DNA from: Leptolinea sp. UBA5366
Lineage (GTDB): Bacteria; Chloroflexota; Anaerolineae; Anaerolineales; Anaerolineaceae
DNA: 16,951 nt
Assembly (NCBI GenBank): GCA_002407845.1
Contig: DHPK01000032.1
Coordinates: 181,781 to 198,731, forward strand
Direction of reading: 5' to 3'
Part shown: positions 1-6,773 of the stretch, one piece after another
How positions within the stretch are numbered: the first letter of the stretch is position 1
How the letters are laid out: each line of letters starts with the position of its first letter
Position numbers and translations under genes: made by a program
The notes under the pieces: generated by a model
The model's database searches: none
Told to the model about the DNA's origin: nothing
Seen by the model: the letters and a program-made list of their open reading frames with translations, nothing else

Positions 1-27
1 GGTGCCTCAAAATGAGGCACCTTTTTT
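1..27 (+). terminator. Rho-independent terminator at the left edge
   Basis: A perfect 9-bp stem (GGTGCCTCA, 1-9, pairing with TGAGGCACC, 13-21) closes a 3-nt AAA loop and is followed at once by six T residues (22-27). The T tract lies on the plus strand, so it should end a plus-strand transcript entering from the left of the window. The stop codon of the minus-strand kinase (26-28) lies in the T tract, so the same hairpin could serve both strands, but the bases that would form the minus-strand T tract are outside the window. Confidence 0.85.
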
Positions 28-1141
28 ATATTTTCTCCCAGCCAGCGTCAATTTTTGCTTCCAGCTCCTCAAACGAACGCAAGCCGCTCAGCGAATCATA
101 TGCTTCAACGCAGGAAGCGCCGGTTCCGGCAGCCAGCTGAAGACAGCGCAGCCATGGATAACCGCGGCTGACTGCCAGTAGGAATGCCGCGTTACAGGTG
201 TCGCCGGCACCGGTGCCTGAGAGAACTTGAGCTGGTTTGTAGCTTTTTTCAAAATGGCGCAGATTTGCCCATGCTGCCGGATCAGCAAGCAGACCCCCGC
301 CAACTTCTCGGACGCGGTCAATCGATCCCGTTTTCAAAAAGAGCCCAGCCTCGCCGCATTTGAACATCACAACTTTCGCACCCCAATCCAGAAGCTGATC
401 CGCCAGCGGTTCCATTTCATCTGCGGTCAGGACTGAGGTCAGTTCGCGCGTTCCGGCGGCGGTCTTCCAGCGCTGATATCGATCGCGATCAATCATGTAA
501 CAAATCTCACCCACGCTCGGCAGCCAAAGATCGACGTCGGGCGTGACTTTCTTGACAATCTCCCGCCAATCTTGATTTTCAGCTTCGGAATTCGGGTCGA
601 CTTCGGTCATATCTAAAGCTGTTGCCACTCCCAGTGCTTTGACCTTTTTGTACATCGAGAGAAGCTCCTCAGCCTGATTCTGATATATTTTCTTCATCAA
701 GGGCGGATACCCGAAGAGAAAGATCGACGCTGACCGAATCTTCTCAAAATCAAGATCGTCAATGCCAAAGTCGTCGTTCGCTGCCGGATCGTGCAGAAAA
801 AAGCGATCGATGCCCGGCAATGCCATCACCAGTGTGAATGAAGTCGTTGTCTTTTCCGAGCGAATCAGTCCGTCTGCCGCCTGATAGGTCTCAAATAAGG
901 ACTGGATGATATCGCCAAAAAAGTCATTGCCAATTTTGCCGATCGGCAGCACATCTGCTCCTAATTTTTTCAGTCCCAATCCGGTGTTGACCACAATTCC
1001 CCCGCCCGCAATGGAATAGCCATCCATCGTAATATTCTTGCCCGGTATGAAAATATCTTTTATTTCCGATCCGAGATTACGATCGAATTTAGGCGTGAAG
1101 TCCACGCATGTCAGACCGGCGACAATAATTCTTTTTTCCAT
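26..1141 (-). CDS. PfkB-family carbohydrate kinase
   Basis: A 371-aa cytosolic kinase expected to phosphorylate a sugar or nucleoside hydroxyl with ATP (ribokinase/PfkB fold). The N-terminal part has the substrate-side elements: an AGGGIVVNTG glycine-rich segment (about 45-54) and a signature-1-like stretch GADVLPIGKIGNDFFG (61-76). The C-terminal signature 2 reads SGTGAGDTCNAAF (308-320), where GAGD forms the anion hole and D314 is the expected catalytic base. The usual DT before GAGD is replaced by SGT, which occurs within the family. Length is slightly above the usual 300-340 aa. The start is supported by AAGGA about 9 nt upstream and by a TATAAT box behind it. It stands alone, with a terminator at its end and no clear functional neighbour, so the substrate cannot be assigned; fructose, ribose, adenosine or 2-keto-3-deoxygluconate are all possible. 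Confidence 0.9.
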   Translation of the reverse strand: MEKRIIVAGLTCVDFTPKFDRNLGSEIKDIFIPGKNITMDGYSIAGGGIVVNTGLGLKKLGADVLPIGKIGNDFFGDIIQSLFETYQAADGLIRSEKTTTSFTLVMALPGIDRFFLHDPAANDDFGIDDLDFEKIRSASIFLFGYPPLMKKIYQNQAEELLSMYKKVKALGVATALDMTEVDPNSEAENQDWREIVKKVTPDVDLWLPSVGEICYMIDRDRYQRWKTAAGTRELTSVLTADEMEPLADQLLDWGAKVVMFKCGEAGLFLKTGSIDRVREVGGGLLADPAAWANLRHFEKSYKPAQVLSGTGAGDTCNAAFLLAVSRGYPWLRCLQLAAGTGASCVEAYDSLSGLRSFEELEAKIDAGWEKI

Positions 1142-1169
1142 TACAAATCCTTATTGCTTTTGTAAATTA

Positions 1170-1197
1170 ATTATAGCTCTTGACAATCTACTCGAAA
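1170..1197 (-). promoter_or_regulatory. Probable promoter of the PfkB kinase
   Basis: On the minus strand a perfect -10 box TATAAT (1170-1175) lies about 30 bp before the kinase start. A weak -35 candidate TTTCGA (1192-1197) sits 16 bp further up. Transcription would start near 1163 and give a leader of about 20 nt carrying the AAGGA ribosome binding site. The -10 match is seen directly; the assignment of the -35 is tentative. Confidence 0.5.
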
Positions 1198-1310
1198 GGT
1201 CTTTTCTGGCTGGTTGTTTAATTCATCAATTAATCGGAAAGCACGATCTGTCTTTTATTGATCAGATATCAATCAAGGAGCTTTCGATCAATCGTTTTTT
1301 AGAAAAGATG

Positions 1311-1332
1311 TGAAAAATGCATCCATTTTTCA
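1311..1332. repeat. AT-rich inverted repeat (9-bp stem)
   Basis: TGAAAAATG (1311-1319) and CATTTTTCA (1324-1332) form a perfect 9-bp stem with a 4-nt loop. On the minus strand the stem is followed by CATCTTTTCT, so it could be a weak terminator for something read leftward, but the stem is AT-rich and no intact gene ends here. A second, shorter palindrome, TTGATTT-G-AAATCAA, lies at 1345-1359. The pair occupies the non-coding gap between the kinase promoter and the possible gene remnant. Confidence 0.4.
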
Positions 1333-1625
1333 AATGATTAGAATTTGATTTGAAATCAACCCTTCAGCGATCCTGATCCTTTGGCTTCGTATACAACCAT
1401 TGCGGAATGTCGCATATGTCCCATCCCGAGCATCAATCAGTCCATGAATCATCAAATCACATATTGCTGCTGGATGTCAAGATCATCACGCTGATGCGTC
1501 AGCTTTTCCCGCGCATTAAGCTGGATACTCGAACTTGCAAAGATAGGGAACTCATCCCCGAGCCAGCCTGAATCGGGATAGAAAATCCGCAGCTCTGATA
1601 TAAAGCTGCGGTTCAGTTGATAAAC
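1330..1625 (-). pseudogene. Possible decayed gene remnant downstream of the flavoprotein
   Basis: On the minus strand, the frame of the flavoprotein stays open for 57 codons past its TGA stop (1626-1628) until a stop at 1452-1454. The translation has a protein-like composition, including the segment YPDSGWLGDEFPIFASSSIQ. Near that stop, a different frame carries on with another protein-like run containing MIHGLIDARDGTYATFRNG, open until 1330-1332. This is the pattern expected from an old gene broken by a frameshift and stops. I do not recognise the family. No start codon with a ribosome site is visible and a terminator hairpin lies inside the first part, so it is not a live gene. A 57-codon open stretch can also arise by chance. 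Confidence 0.25.
1581..1611 (-). terminator. Terminator of the HD-hydrolase/flavoprotein unit
   Basis: CCGCAGCT (1587-1594) and AGCTGCGG (1604-1611) form a perfect 8-bp GC-rich stem with a 9-nt loop. Read on the minus strand, the stem is followed by ATTTTC (1581-1586). It begins about 15 nt after the flavoprotein stop, the expected place for an intrinsic terminator. The T tract is short, so termination may be partial. Confidence 0.7.
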
Positions 1626-2252
1626 TCAGCGAATAAAATTCGTCTTTTCCCGTGGTTCCGTTTCTGGCGACGGAATTCCAGCAGCCCGACCTGCATCGAT
1701 CGATTTTAGCAGCCAAGCCAGATTACGCCCCAACACACGCATCGTTTGCATGCCCTCAAGATCTTGCCGCACTTCGTCCGGAGTGTGTCCATGAACCATA
1801 TTCCAGTATTGAGAGGCTACAAGGTTCATCTCTTTAATCATAAAATATTTATTTAGCTGATCAAGCGCCGTGGTTGCGCCGCCCCGCCGGCAGCTGACGA
1901 TCGCCGCGCCTGGTTTATTCCTGAAATACAAACCTGCATGGAAGAAACGATCGAAAAAGCTCTTCGCCATTCCGGACGGTCCGGCATAATGCACCGGTGA
2001 GCCAATTACGATTCCATCAGCTTCTTTTGATTTTTCAAGCGCGTCATTGACTGGGTCTTTCATGAATACGCACATGTTGCGCTGATGCTTCGTGCAAAAA
2101 CCACAGCCTGTGCAGCCATTCACCGGCATAACGCCGACATGCATGAGCTCTGTCTCTATCCCAGCCAATTCAATCTGGTCAGCAACTTCTCGAAGTGCCG
2201 TATAGGTGCATCCTTCGACATGCGGACTGCCGTTAATTAATAGTACTTTCAT
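1626..2252 (-). CDS. Iron-sulfur flavoprotein / NADPH-dependent FMN reductase family
   Basis: A 208-aa flavodoxin-fold protein. The N-terminal LINGSPHVEGCTY (5-17) matches the FMN phosphate-binding loop of the FMN-reductase family, and GSPVHYAGPSGMAKSFFDR (84-102) is the second conserved flavin-contact region. Four cysteines, C47, C50, C53 and C61 (Cx2Cx2Cx7C), match the compact motif that holds the [4Fe-4S] cluster in archaeal and bacterial Isf iron-sulfur flavoproteins. A redox enzyme that passes electrons from a ferredoxin-type donor or NAD(P)H through Fe-S and FMN to a small acceptor is therefore likely, perhaps in oxygen or radical detoxification. GGAAGGAG lies about 10 nt before the ATG. 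The gene follows the HD hydrolase by 27 nt on the same strand, so the two are probably co-transcribed. The true substrate is unknown. Confidence 0.88.
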   Translation of the reverse strand: MKVLLINGSPHVEGCTYTALREVADQIELAGIETELMHVGVMPVNGCTGCGFCTKHQRNMCVFMKDPVNDALEKSKEADGIVIGSPVHYAGPSGMAKSFFDRFFHAGLYFRNKPGAAIVSCRRGGATTALDQLNKYFMIKEMNLVASQYWNMVHGHTPDEVRQDLEGMQTMRVLGRNLAWLLKSIDAGRAAGIPSPETEPREKTNFIR

Positions 2253-2279
2253 CTTCTTTTGACTCCTTCCGGTTGTAAA

Positions 2280-2870
2280 TTATTCTGCAGCTTCTGCCGC
2301 CACACCCTGCAGACCGATTTCAGCCGCAATAGTTCTCATTCCATTGATCGTTTCTTGAATCACCGTGTCAAGCGGCATCCCCAATCGGTCGGCGCCATCG
2401 CGAATAATATCCCGATCCACGTTAGCCGCAAACGCTGGAGATTTGAATTTTTTCATCACCGATTTCAATTCCAGATCCATAATGCTTTTCGAGGGGCGCA
2501 TCAGAGCTGCCGCATAAATCAATCCGGTTAGTTCATCGATCGTATACAGCACTTTCTCAGCATTGGTTTCAGGTTCAATATCGGTGCAAATCCCATAACC
2601 ATGACTGGCGACTGCATGGATAAAATCATCTGCGAACCCTTTATCTTTCAATATTTCCTGAACCTTTATACAGTGCTGTTCTGGATAGATTTCAAAATCC
2701 AAGTCATGCAAAAGTCCCAAAACAGCCCATTCTTCCGCGTCCTCATTGAAAAGTCCGGCAAAATGGCGCATCACACCTTCAACTGTCAAGGCATGCCGCT
2801 GCAGAGATTCTGATTGGACAAAATCAGTTAAAATGCTCCAGGCTTCTTCCCTCTTAGGCAGGTTTTCCAT
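2280..2870 (-). CDS. HD-domain (HDIG-type) phosphohydrolase
   Basis: A 196-aa soluble protein of the HD metal-dependent phosphohydrolase superfamily. The metal-binding residues are visible as H26 (QRHALTVE), H55-D56 (GLLHDLDFE) and D112 (TIDELTGLIYA), with H85 and H90 as further candidate ligands. The layout matches small stand-alone HDIG hydrolases that cleave nucleotides or other phosphoesters in the cytosol. Residues 120-180 form a helical C-terminal part that includes a basic run (KSVMKKFK). The start has GGGGAT about 9 nt upstream and is the first ATG after the promoter candidate. It is the first gene of the two-gene unit with the flavoprotein and faces the divergently oriented chrA pair. 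The substrate cannot be told from sequence. Confidence 0.88.
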   Translation of the reverse strand: MENLPKREEAWSILTDFVQSESLQRHALTVEGVMRHFAGLFNEDAEEWAVLGLLHDLDFEIYPEQHCIKVQEILKDKGFADDFIHAVASHGYGICTDIEPETNAEKVLYTIDELTGLIYAAALMRPSKSIMDLELKSVMKKFKSPAFAANVDRDIIRDGADRLGMPLDTVIQETINGMRTIAAEIGLQGVAAEAAE

Positions 2871-2894
2871 TGTTTTATCCCCATTTCTATGCGA

Positions 2895-2922
2895 ATGATC
2901 CGGCTCGGATCGTCATTGTCAA
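2895..2922 (-). promoter_or_regulatory. Probable promoter of the HD-hydrolase/flavoprotein unit
   Basis: The minus strand carries a consensus -35 box TTGACA (2917-2922) and, 16 bp on, a GATCAT -10 candidate (2895-2900, 4 of 6 matches). Transcription would start near 2888, giving a very short leader with the GGGGAT ribosome site. The -35 is strong by inspection; the -10 is weak. Confidence 0.4.
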
Positions 2923-2927
2923 TCGAA

Positions 2928-2967
2928 GTATAATTCATGCCGTTGGTTTGGAGTGGTATAATCATGC
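2928..2967. repeat. Direct repeat GTATAAT(T)CATGC overlapping the chrA promoter
   Basis: GTATAATTCATGC (2928-2940) recurs as GTATAATCATGC (2956-2967), 28 bp later and differing only by one inserted T. The second copy contains the -10 box of the chrA promoter; the first contains another TATAAT. It could be a pair of operator half-sites or a duplicated promoter core. No regulator gene is present in the window to support an operator. Confidence 0.4.
2934..2962 (+). promoter_or_regulatory. Extended -10 promoter for the chrA pair
   Basis: The plus strand has TGGTATAAT, a consensus -10 box (2957-2962) preceded by the extended-10 TGn element. A weak -35, TTCATG (2934-2939), lies 17 bp upstream. Transcription would start near 2969, about 24 nt before the first chrA start at 2993. 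Confidence 0.6.
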
Positions 2968-2992
2968 GAACCGTATGACCGGAAAATAATCA

Positions 2993-3601
2993 ATGGACAA
3001 CAACCTGTCAAAATATTATCACATGACGAATTTCCGAAAAGGCTTGCTGCTTTTTTGGATTTATTTTAAAGCGATGGCATTCGCATTCACCGGCGGTATG
3101 GCAGCAACGCCGACACTGATTTATGAAATCGTCACCAAACGCCAGCTGCTGACCGAAGAAGAATATCTCGAAATAATTGCGCTGAGCAACTCCCTTCCCG
3201 GCATTATCGGCATCAATAACAGCATTTTCACCGGCTATAAAATTGCCGGTCCCTTTGGTTCGCTGATGGCGGTTCTCGCAACGGCGCTGCCAGCTTATTT
3301 TTCCATGCTGCTGGTTGCATTTCTTTTCCAGGGACTGCCCGAAAATCGCTACGTCCGCGGGGCAATCAACGGAATCCGCGCCGTGTCTGTCGCAATCCTA
3401 TTTGACATGGGTGTGCGCGTCTTTCTCAAATACCGGAAAAATGCATTCGGTATACTGATGATGTTGTTTGCCCTGGCAGTGCCTTTGCTCACGAAAATCA
3501 GTGCATTTTATACGATCTTATTGAGCGGGTTAATCGGCATTCTCTACTACATTTACAACCAGCAAAATAAAAAACAAGAAACTGCAGGAGAGGATAAATA
3601 G
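2993..3601 (+). CDS. chrA: ChrA-family chromate transporter, half-size subunit 1
   Basis: A 202-aa integral membrane protein matching one CHR domain (PF02417). The diagnostic features are the FAFTGG motif near residue 30-35 (counterpart of the family FxxFGG), a conserved E at the next helix end (YEIV, E45), and LPGIIGINNSIFTGYKIAG (68-86) followed by LATALPAYF (95-103). About five or six hydrophobic segments follow, ending in a charged cytosolic tail. Short-chain CHR proteins are encoded as tandem pairs that act together, and this gene sits 2 nt before a second such gene. The chosen start has GGAAAA about 8 nt upstream; a second Met at residue 11 has no ribosome site. Characterised members export chromate using the proton gradient, but many relatives in anaerobes have no tested substrate, so chromate export is a family label, not a proven role. 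Confidence 0.88.
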   Translation: MDNNLSKYYHMTNFRKGLLLFWIYFKAMAFAFTGGMAATPTLIYEIVTKRQLLTEEEYLEIIALSNSLPGIIGINNSIFTGYKIAGPFGSLMAVLATALPAYFSMLLVAFLFQGLPENRYVRGAINGIRAVSVAILFDMGVRVFLKYRKNAFGILMMLFALAVPLLTKISAFYTILLSGLIGILYYIYNQQNKKQETAGEDK

Positions 3602-3603
3602 CC

Positions 3604-4173
3604 ATGTCAATTTACTGGACCCTATTCTTTCTTTTCCTAAAAATTGGTTTCACCTCGTTCGGCGGCGGGTATGGCATGATGTCCATGATCATGGATGAAG
3701 GCAACCGCGTTGTGGGTCTGACCCGGGCTGAGTTCACAGACATGACAGCGCTGGACCTGATCTGCTCCGGGCCGGTTGCGGTCAACGCTGCGACCTACGT
3801 CGGCTATATTAAAGGCGGCTGGATCGGATCAATCTTTTCCACCGTCGGCTCAATTCTGCCATCCGTAATCATCTGCACCTTAGTGCTGATCTTTCTCGAT
3901 CGTTTCTACAACAGCATCTTTGTGAGAGGGTTATTTACCGGTATCACCCCGGCAACCGGCGGATTGATGTTTTTCACAACCGTAACGCTGACAAAATCTG
4001 TATTCTTCAATATCGAATCTTATTCAGAGTTATCCTTGGAATCCTTCACCCCCGTAACACTCGGGATGATTCTTATCACGCTTTTATCCATCCTTGCCGA
4101 TGTGAAATTCAAAATTAATCCAATCTATCTGACGCTCATCGGCGCGGTTGTCGGAGCAATTTTCCTGTCTTGA
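3604..4173 (+). CDS. chrA: ChrA-family chromate transporter, half-size subunit 2
   Basis: A 189-aa CHR-domain membrane protein, the partner of the preceding gene. The family signatures are closer to consensus here: FTSFGGGYGM (16-25), an acidic residue after the first helix (DEGN, D31-E32), SGPVAVNAATYVGYIKGG (55-72) and GSILPS (82-87). Hydrophobic segments continue to the C-terminus. Sequence differences between the two halves (PGIIGINN versus SGPVAVNA) suggest they are not interchangeable and form a heteromer, probably in antiparallel orientation as known for paired CHR proteins. Its ribosome site, AGGAGAGG, lies within the end of the upstream gene. It converges on the glycan operon: only 12 nt separate its stop from the stop of the DUF2298 gene, with no strong terminator hairpin between. 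Confidence 0.9.
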   Translation: MSIYWTLFFLFLKIGFTSFGGGYGMMSMIMDEGNRVVGLTRAEFTDMTALDLICSGPVAVNAATYVGYIKGGWIGSIFSTVGSILPSVIICTLVLIFLDRFYNSIFVRGLFTGITPATGGLMFFTTVTLTKSVFFNIESYSELSLESFTPVTLGMILITLLSILADVKFKINPIYLTLIGAVVGAIFLS

Positions 4174-4185
4174 TTTTCTAAAGTT

Positions 4186-6762
4186 TCAATAAACCTGATA
4201 GATTTTACAATTTCCGGATTCGAACACCAGCGCTAAATTCCGTTCGAATTTTTGCTCTTGAATGCGATACGCTGCCCGTTCGGCACTGCCGATGAATACA
4301 TACCGCACCTGATATTGGGCTAACAGCGTTTCAACTTTATCCCAGTCGCGCGATTCATAGATCGTGAGCACATCCGCTTCCCGTGTGCCAATTTCAGTGT
4401 AGCCGCCGCGCCACTGAGATTCGTGATTCGTCGGGCCGAGAATTGTAGGATTTCCTGAAAATGTGCTGACCATGTTATCAGAGGTGTAGCTCGAGCCAAC
4501 TTTTTCAACGATAACACCGGGATCATTCGCTTTTAGCCATTCAACTCCCGCCCAATCATCCGGCCGGCTTTCCTTCAGAAATTGGGCACCATCAAGGTGA
4601 AGCGCAGCTGCTCGATTTTCATTGGAAAGTTTTCGAACGACTGATTCTGTTCGATCTGCAATGCCCTGCAGCGGGTAAATCAAACTGGCGACAACGACGA
4701 TCGTCATAGAAATTTGAAATGTCAGTTTCCAACCCTTTGACAATCGTTCCCCGATTCGTGCACAGAGATAAGCGCTGCTGAGGCTCATTAGGATCCAAAC
4801 TTGATAATAAAATTTGAAAATTGTGTTCATCCGTGTTCCAAAAAAGTCCCGCAAATAAAAGAATTCAGGAAATAGGATCAGGAAGAATGCCATCAGCAAC
4901 AGAATGGCAACAAACTTGTCAGCTTTTCCTATTGAAGTCAACTCAGCTGCATTATTGTCTATTTTTGGATTTAATTCTGCATCTTTCTTCGTAAATAGGA
5001 TTCCTAACAAAATTGCCGCACTGCCAAACAAAATCACCAGCAACGGCACTGAAAAAAGCCGGTTTGATAAAAATCCGCTGATCGCCTGCTGAAAAGAACT
5101 GAACCCCTGCACACCTGCATAAGCTGATCCGGCAGTTTTCATCAGCGCGCCAAGGTTGGATAGCCACTGCTGGGAGGAGGTTTGCAACTCAGGACCAATC
5201 TGATTGAACCAGGCAAGTGCTGCAAAAAACACGGTTTCTATGACGAACAATCCCAGCGCAATTCGCATGCTGAATTTCAAAAACGGTTTCAAGTGATTTG
5301 CCCGCAAATCCCGCATTTTCAGCCACAGCCACCAAAGGACCGGGACCAAGAATAGCCCGAACATGATGAACAGTTGAATCGGACGGGTCGTAAATACCCC
5401 ACTGGGGATAATGCCGCCAGCCTGTGATGACAGACCGGTCAGAAACAGAAAATAGAACAATATACAGGCGATTCCAAACGGGACAGCTTTTTCTATGAAA
5501 GCAATCAAAGAATATTTGATCTTTCCGGATTGTTCAAAAATTGCCAGCGCATAAGCTCCGCAATAAATCGCAAAATAAATCGGGAAATCCCAGGTATTCA
5601 TGAAGATCAATCCGCCGATGCAGATCGCGCTGAACCAAAAATTCGTATTCCTGACCAGGTGAGAGATGTTGACCGAAGTGTCAATCCAGTTTCTTTTCCC
5701 CGTGTCAAACGTTCGATTATATTCAGATGAAGTGCGCAAATAGAGATTTAAAGCCAGTGCAATCGCTAACAGAACCAGCGGTATTGCAAGCACATGCGGA
5801 TGCAAATCACCGAGATAAAAAGCGAAAAATGGAAACTCATCGATGATCTCTTTGCTTGAACCGTCAAGTCCGGTGTCGGACACGACCCGCGAGGCACGCC
5901 ACCACCAAATTCCTGGACGCTGCGTGATGTCCCATGACGGCGATCCGGTCGGCGCGGAGTTCAGCTCTTTCAACCCGAGCCACTGCCAAAAACGCGATGT
6001 GCCATCAGCTTTCCAAAATAAACCCCGCGCATACATCAGTTCGAACAGCCCTTCGAGGTTGCTGGCAATCAATAAGAACAGGGGAGCCAGCCAGGATGAG
6101 GGATAAATTTTTACAGGCACGTCCGGTCGATTTTTTCGTGCAAGATTCAACAAATCCGTCACGAGCGCAAAGGCAGCAGACGCCGCCAGCCCAAATACTG
6201 TCGCCAGCATCAGATTGAAGCCGACTTCTGCCTGAACTCCAGCAAAGCGGATCAGCACTGCCGTTAGAAGATAGCCAAAATAGTAATAGGAGATACCGTA
6301 ACCAGACAGCCATGAGTCATGCGGAGGGAACGAGTCCGAATTCAGGATGCCGTTGATAAAAGTCATTTCCATCGGTTTCTCAGTTCCGGAAATGTTCGGA
6401 TCGGACAGGCGAAACAACAAAACAAGACCGAACGCCAGCAGGAAAACAATCTCGTTCAGAATCCAATAGCGGTTATTGATTTTGAACCAGGCTCGCAATT
6501 CATTGAAATATCGCAGCCAAAGTTTAAGCGAAAGCGCAACAAGCGGAATAAGAACCACCAAGGCTGAGCCGAGCGTGTTCCCGGTCAGACCAAGCGAGCC
6601 GGAAATCCAATAGATAAATCCAAAAAGGATCAAGGCTGCGATTCGGCTGAACGCGATTCCTCTGCCAGGCAGATTGCGCAAGATACAGAAACAGATCGGG
6701 AGTCCAATCAAGCCAAAGCCAATTAATACGATCAACCAATTTGTTATCTCAGCCCAAACCAT
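4186..6762 (-). CDS. DUF2298 / Chlor_Arch_YYY large membrane protein, stand-alone
   Basis: An 858-aa polytopic membrane protein of the DUF2298 (PF10060, 'YYY') family, with roughly a dozen or more hydrophobic helices and a soluble C-terminal domain (about 710-858). Family motifs seen in order are GTEKPMEM (126-133), FPPHDSW, SYYYFGY (158-164), EFPFFAFYLGDLHPH (309-323), NTWDFPIY (389-396) and FFGTRMNTIFKFYYQ (640-654). The E128/YYY layout resembles the first extracytoplasmic loop of GT-C glycosyltransferases, so a role in transferring sugars from a polyprenyl carrier at the outer membrane face is plausible but unproven. The C-terminal domain has NPTILGPTNHESQWRGG, a pattern typical of the family. 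AAAGGA lies 7 nt before the ATG. It is the last gene of the operon, 11 nt after the fusion gene, whose C-terminal half is its paralogue. Confidence 0.88.
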   Translation of the reverse strand: MVWAEITNWLIVLIGFGLIGLPICFCILRNLPGRGIAFSRIAALILFGFIYWISGSLGLTGNTLGSALVVLIPLVALSLKLWLRYFNELRAWFKINNRYWILNEIVFLLAFGLVLLFRLSDPNISGTEKPMEMTFINGILNSDSFPPHDSWLSGYGISYYYFGYLLTAVLIRFAGVQAEVGFNLMLATVFGLAASAAFALVTDLLNLARKNRPDVPVKIYPSSWLAPLFLLIASNLEGLFELMYARGLFWKADGTSRFWQWLGLKELNSAPTGSPSWDITQRPGIWWWRASRVVSDTGLDGSSKEIIDEFPFFAFYLGDLHPHVLAIPLVLLAIALALNLYLRTSSEYNRTFDTGKRNWIDTSVNISHLVRNTNFWFSAICIGGLIFMNTWDFPIYFAIYCGAYALAIFEQSGKIKYSLIAFIEKAVPFGIACILFYFLFLTGLSSQAGGIIPSGVFTTRPIQLFIMFGLFLVPVLWWLWLKMRDLRANHLKPFLKFSMRIALGLFVIETVFFAALAWFNQIGPELQTSSQQWLSNLGALMKTAGSAYAGVQGFSSFQQAISGFLSNRLFSVPLLVILFGSAAILLGILFTKKDAELNPKIDNNAAELTSIGKADKFVAILLLMAFFLILFPEFFYLRDFFGTRMNTIFKFYYQVWILMSLSSAYLCARIGERLSKGWKLTFQISMTIVVVASLIYPLQGIADRTESVVRKLSNENRAAALHLDGAQFLKESRPDDWAGVEWLKANDPGVIVEKVGSSYTSDNMVSTFSGNPTILGPTNHESQWRGGYTEIGTREADVLTIYESRDWDKVETLLAQYQVRYVFIGSAERAAYRIQEQKFERNLALVFESGNCKIYQVY

Positions 6763-6773
6763 GGAAAATTCCT

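Noticed and set aside
1038..1313. Plus-strand frame of 91 codons entering the gap after the kinase
   Set aside because: Half of it is antisense to the kinase start, there is no ribosome site, and the remainder crosses the kinase promoter.
4174..4200. Possible bidirectional terminator between the convergent chrA and DUF2298 stops
   Set aside because: Only a 4-bp GTTT/AAAC stem with a 4-nt loop is visible; too weak to call.
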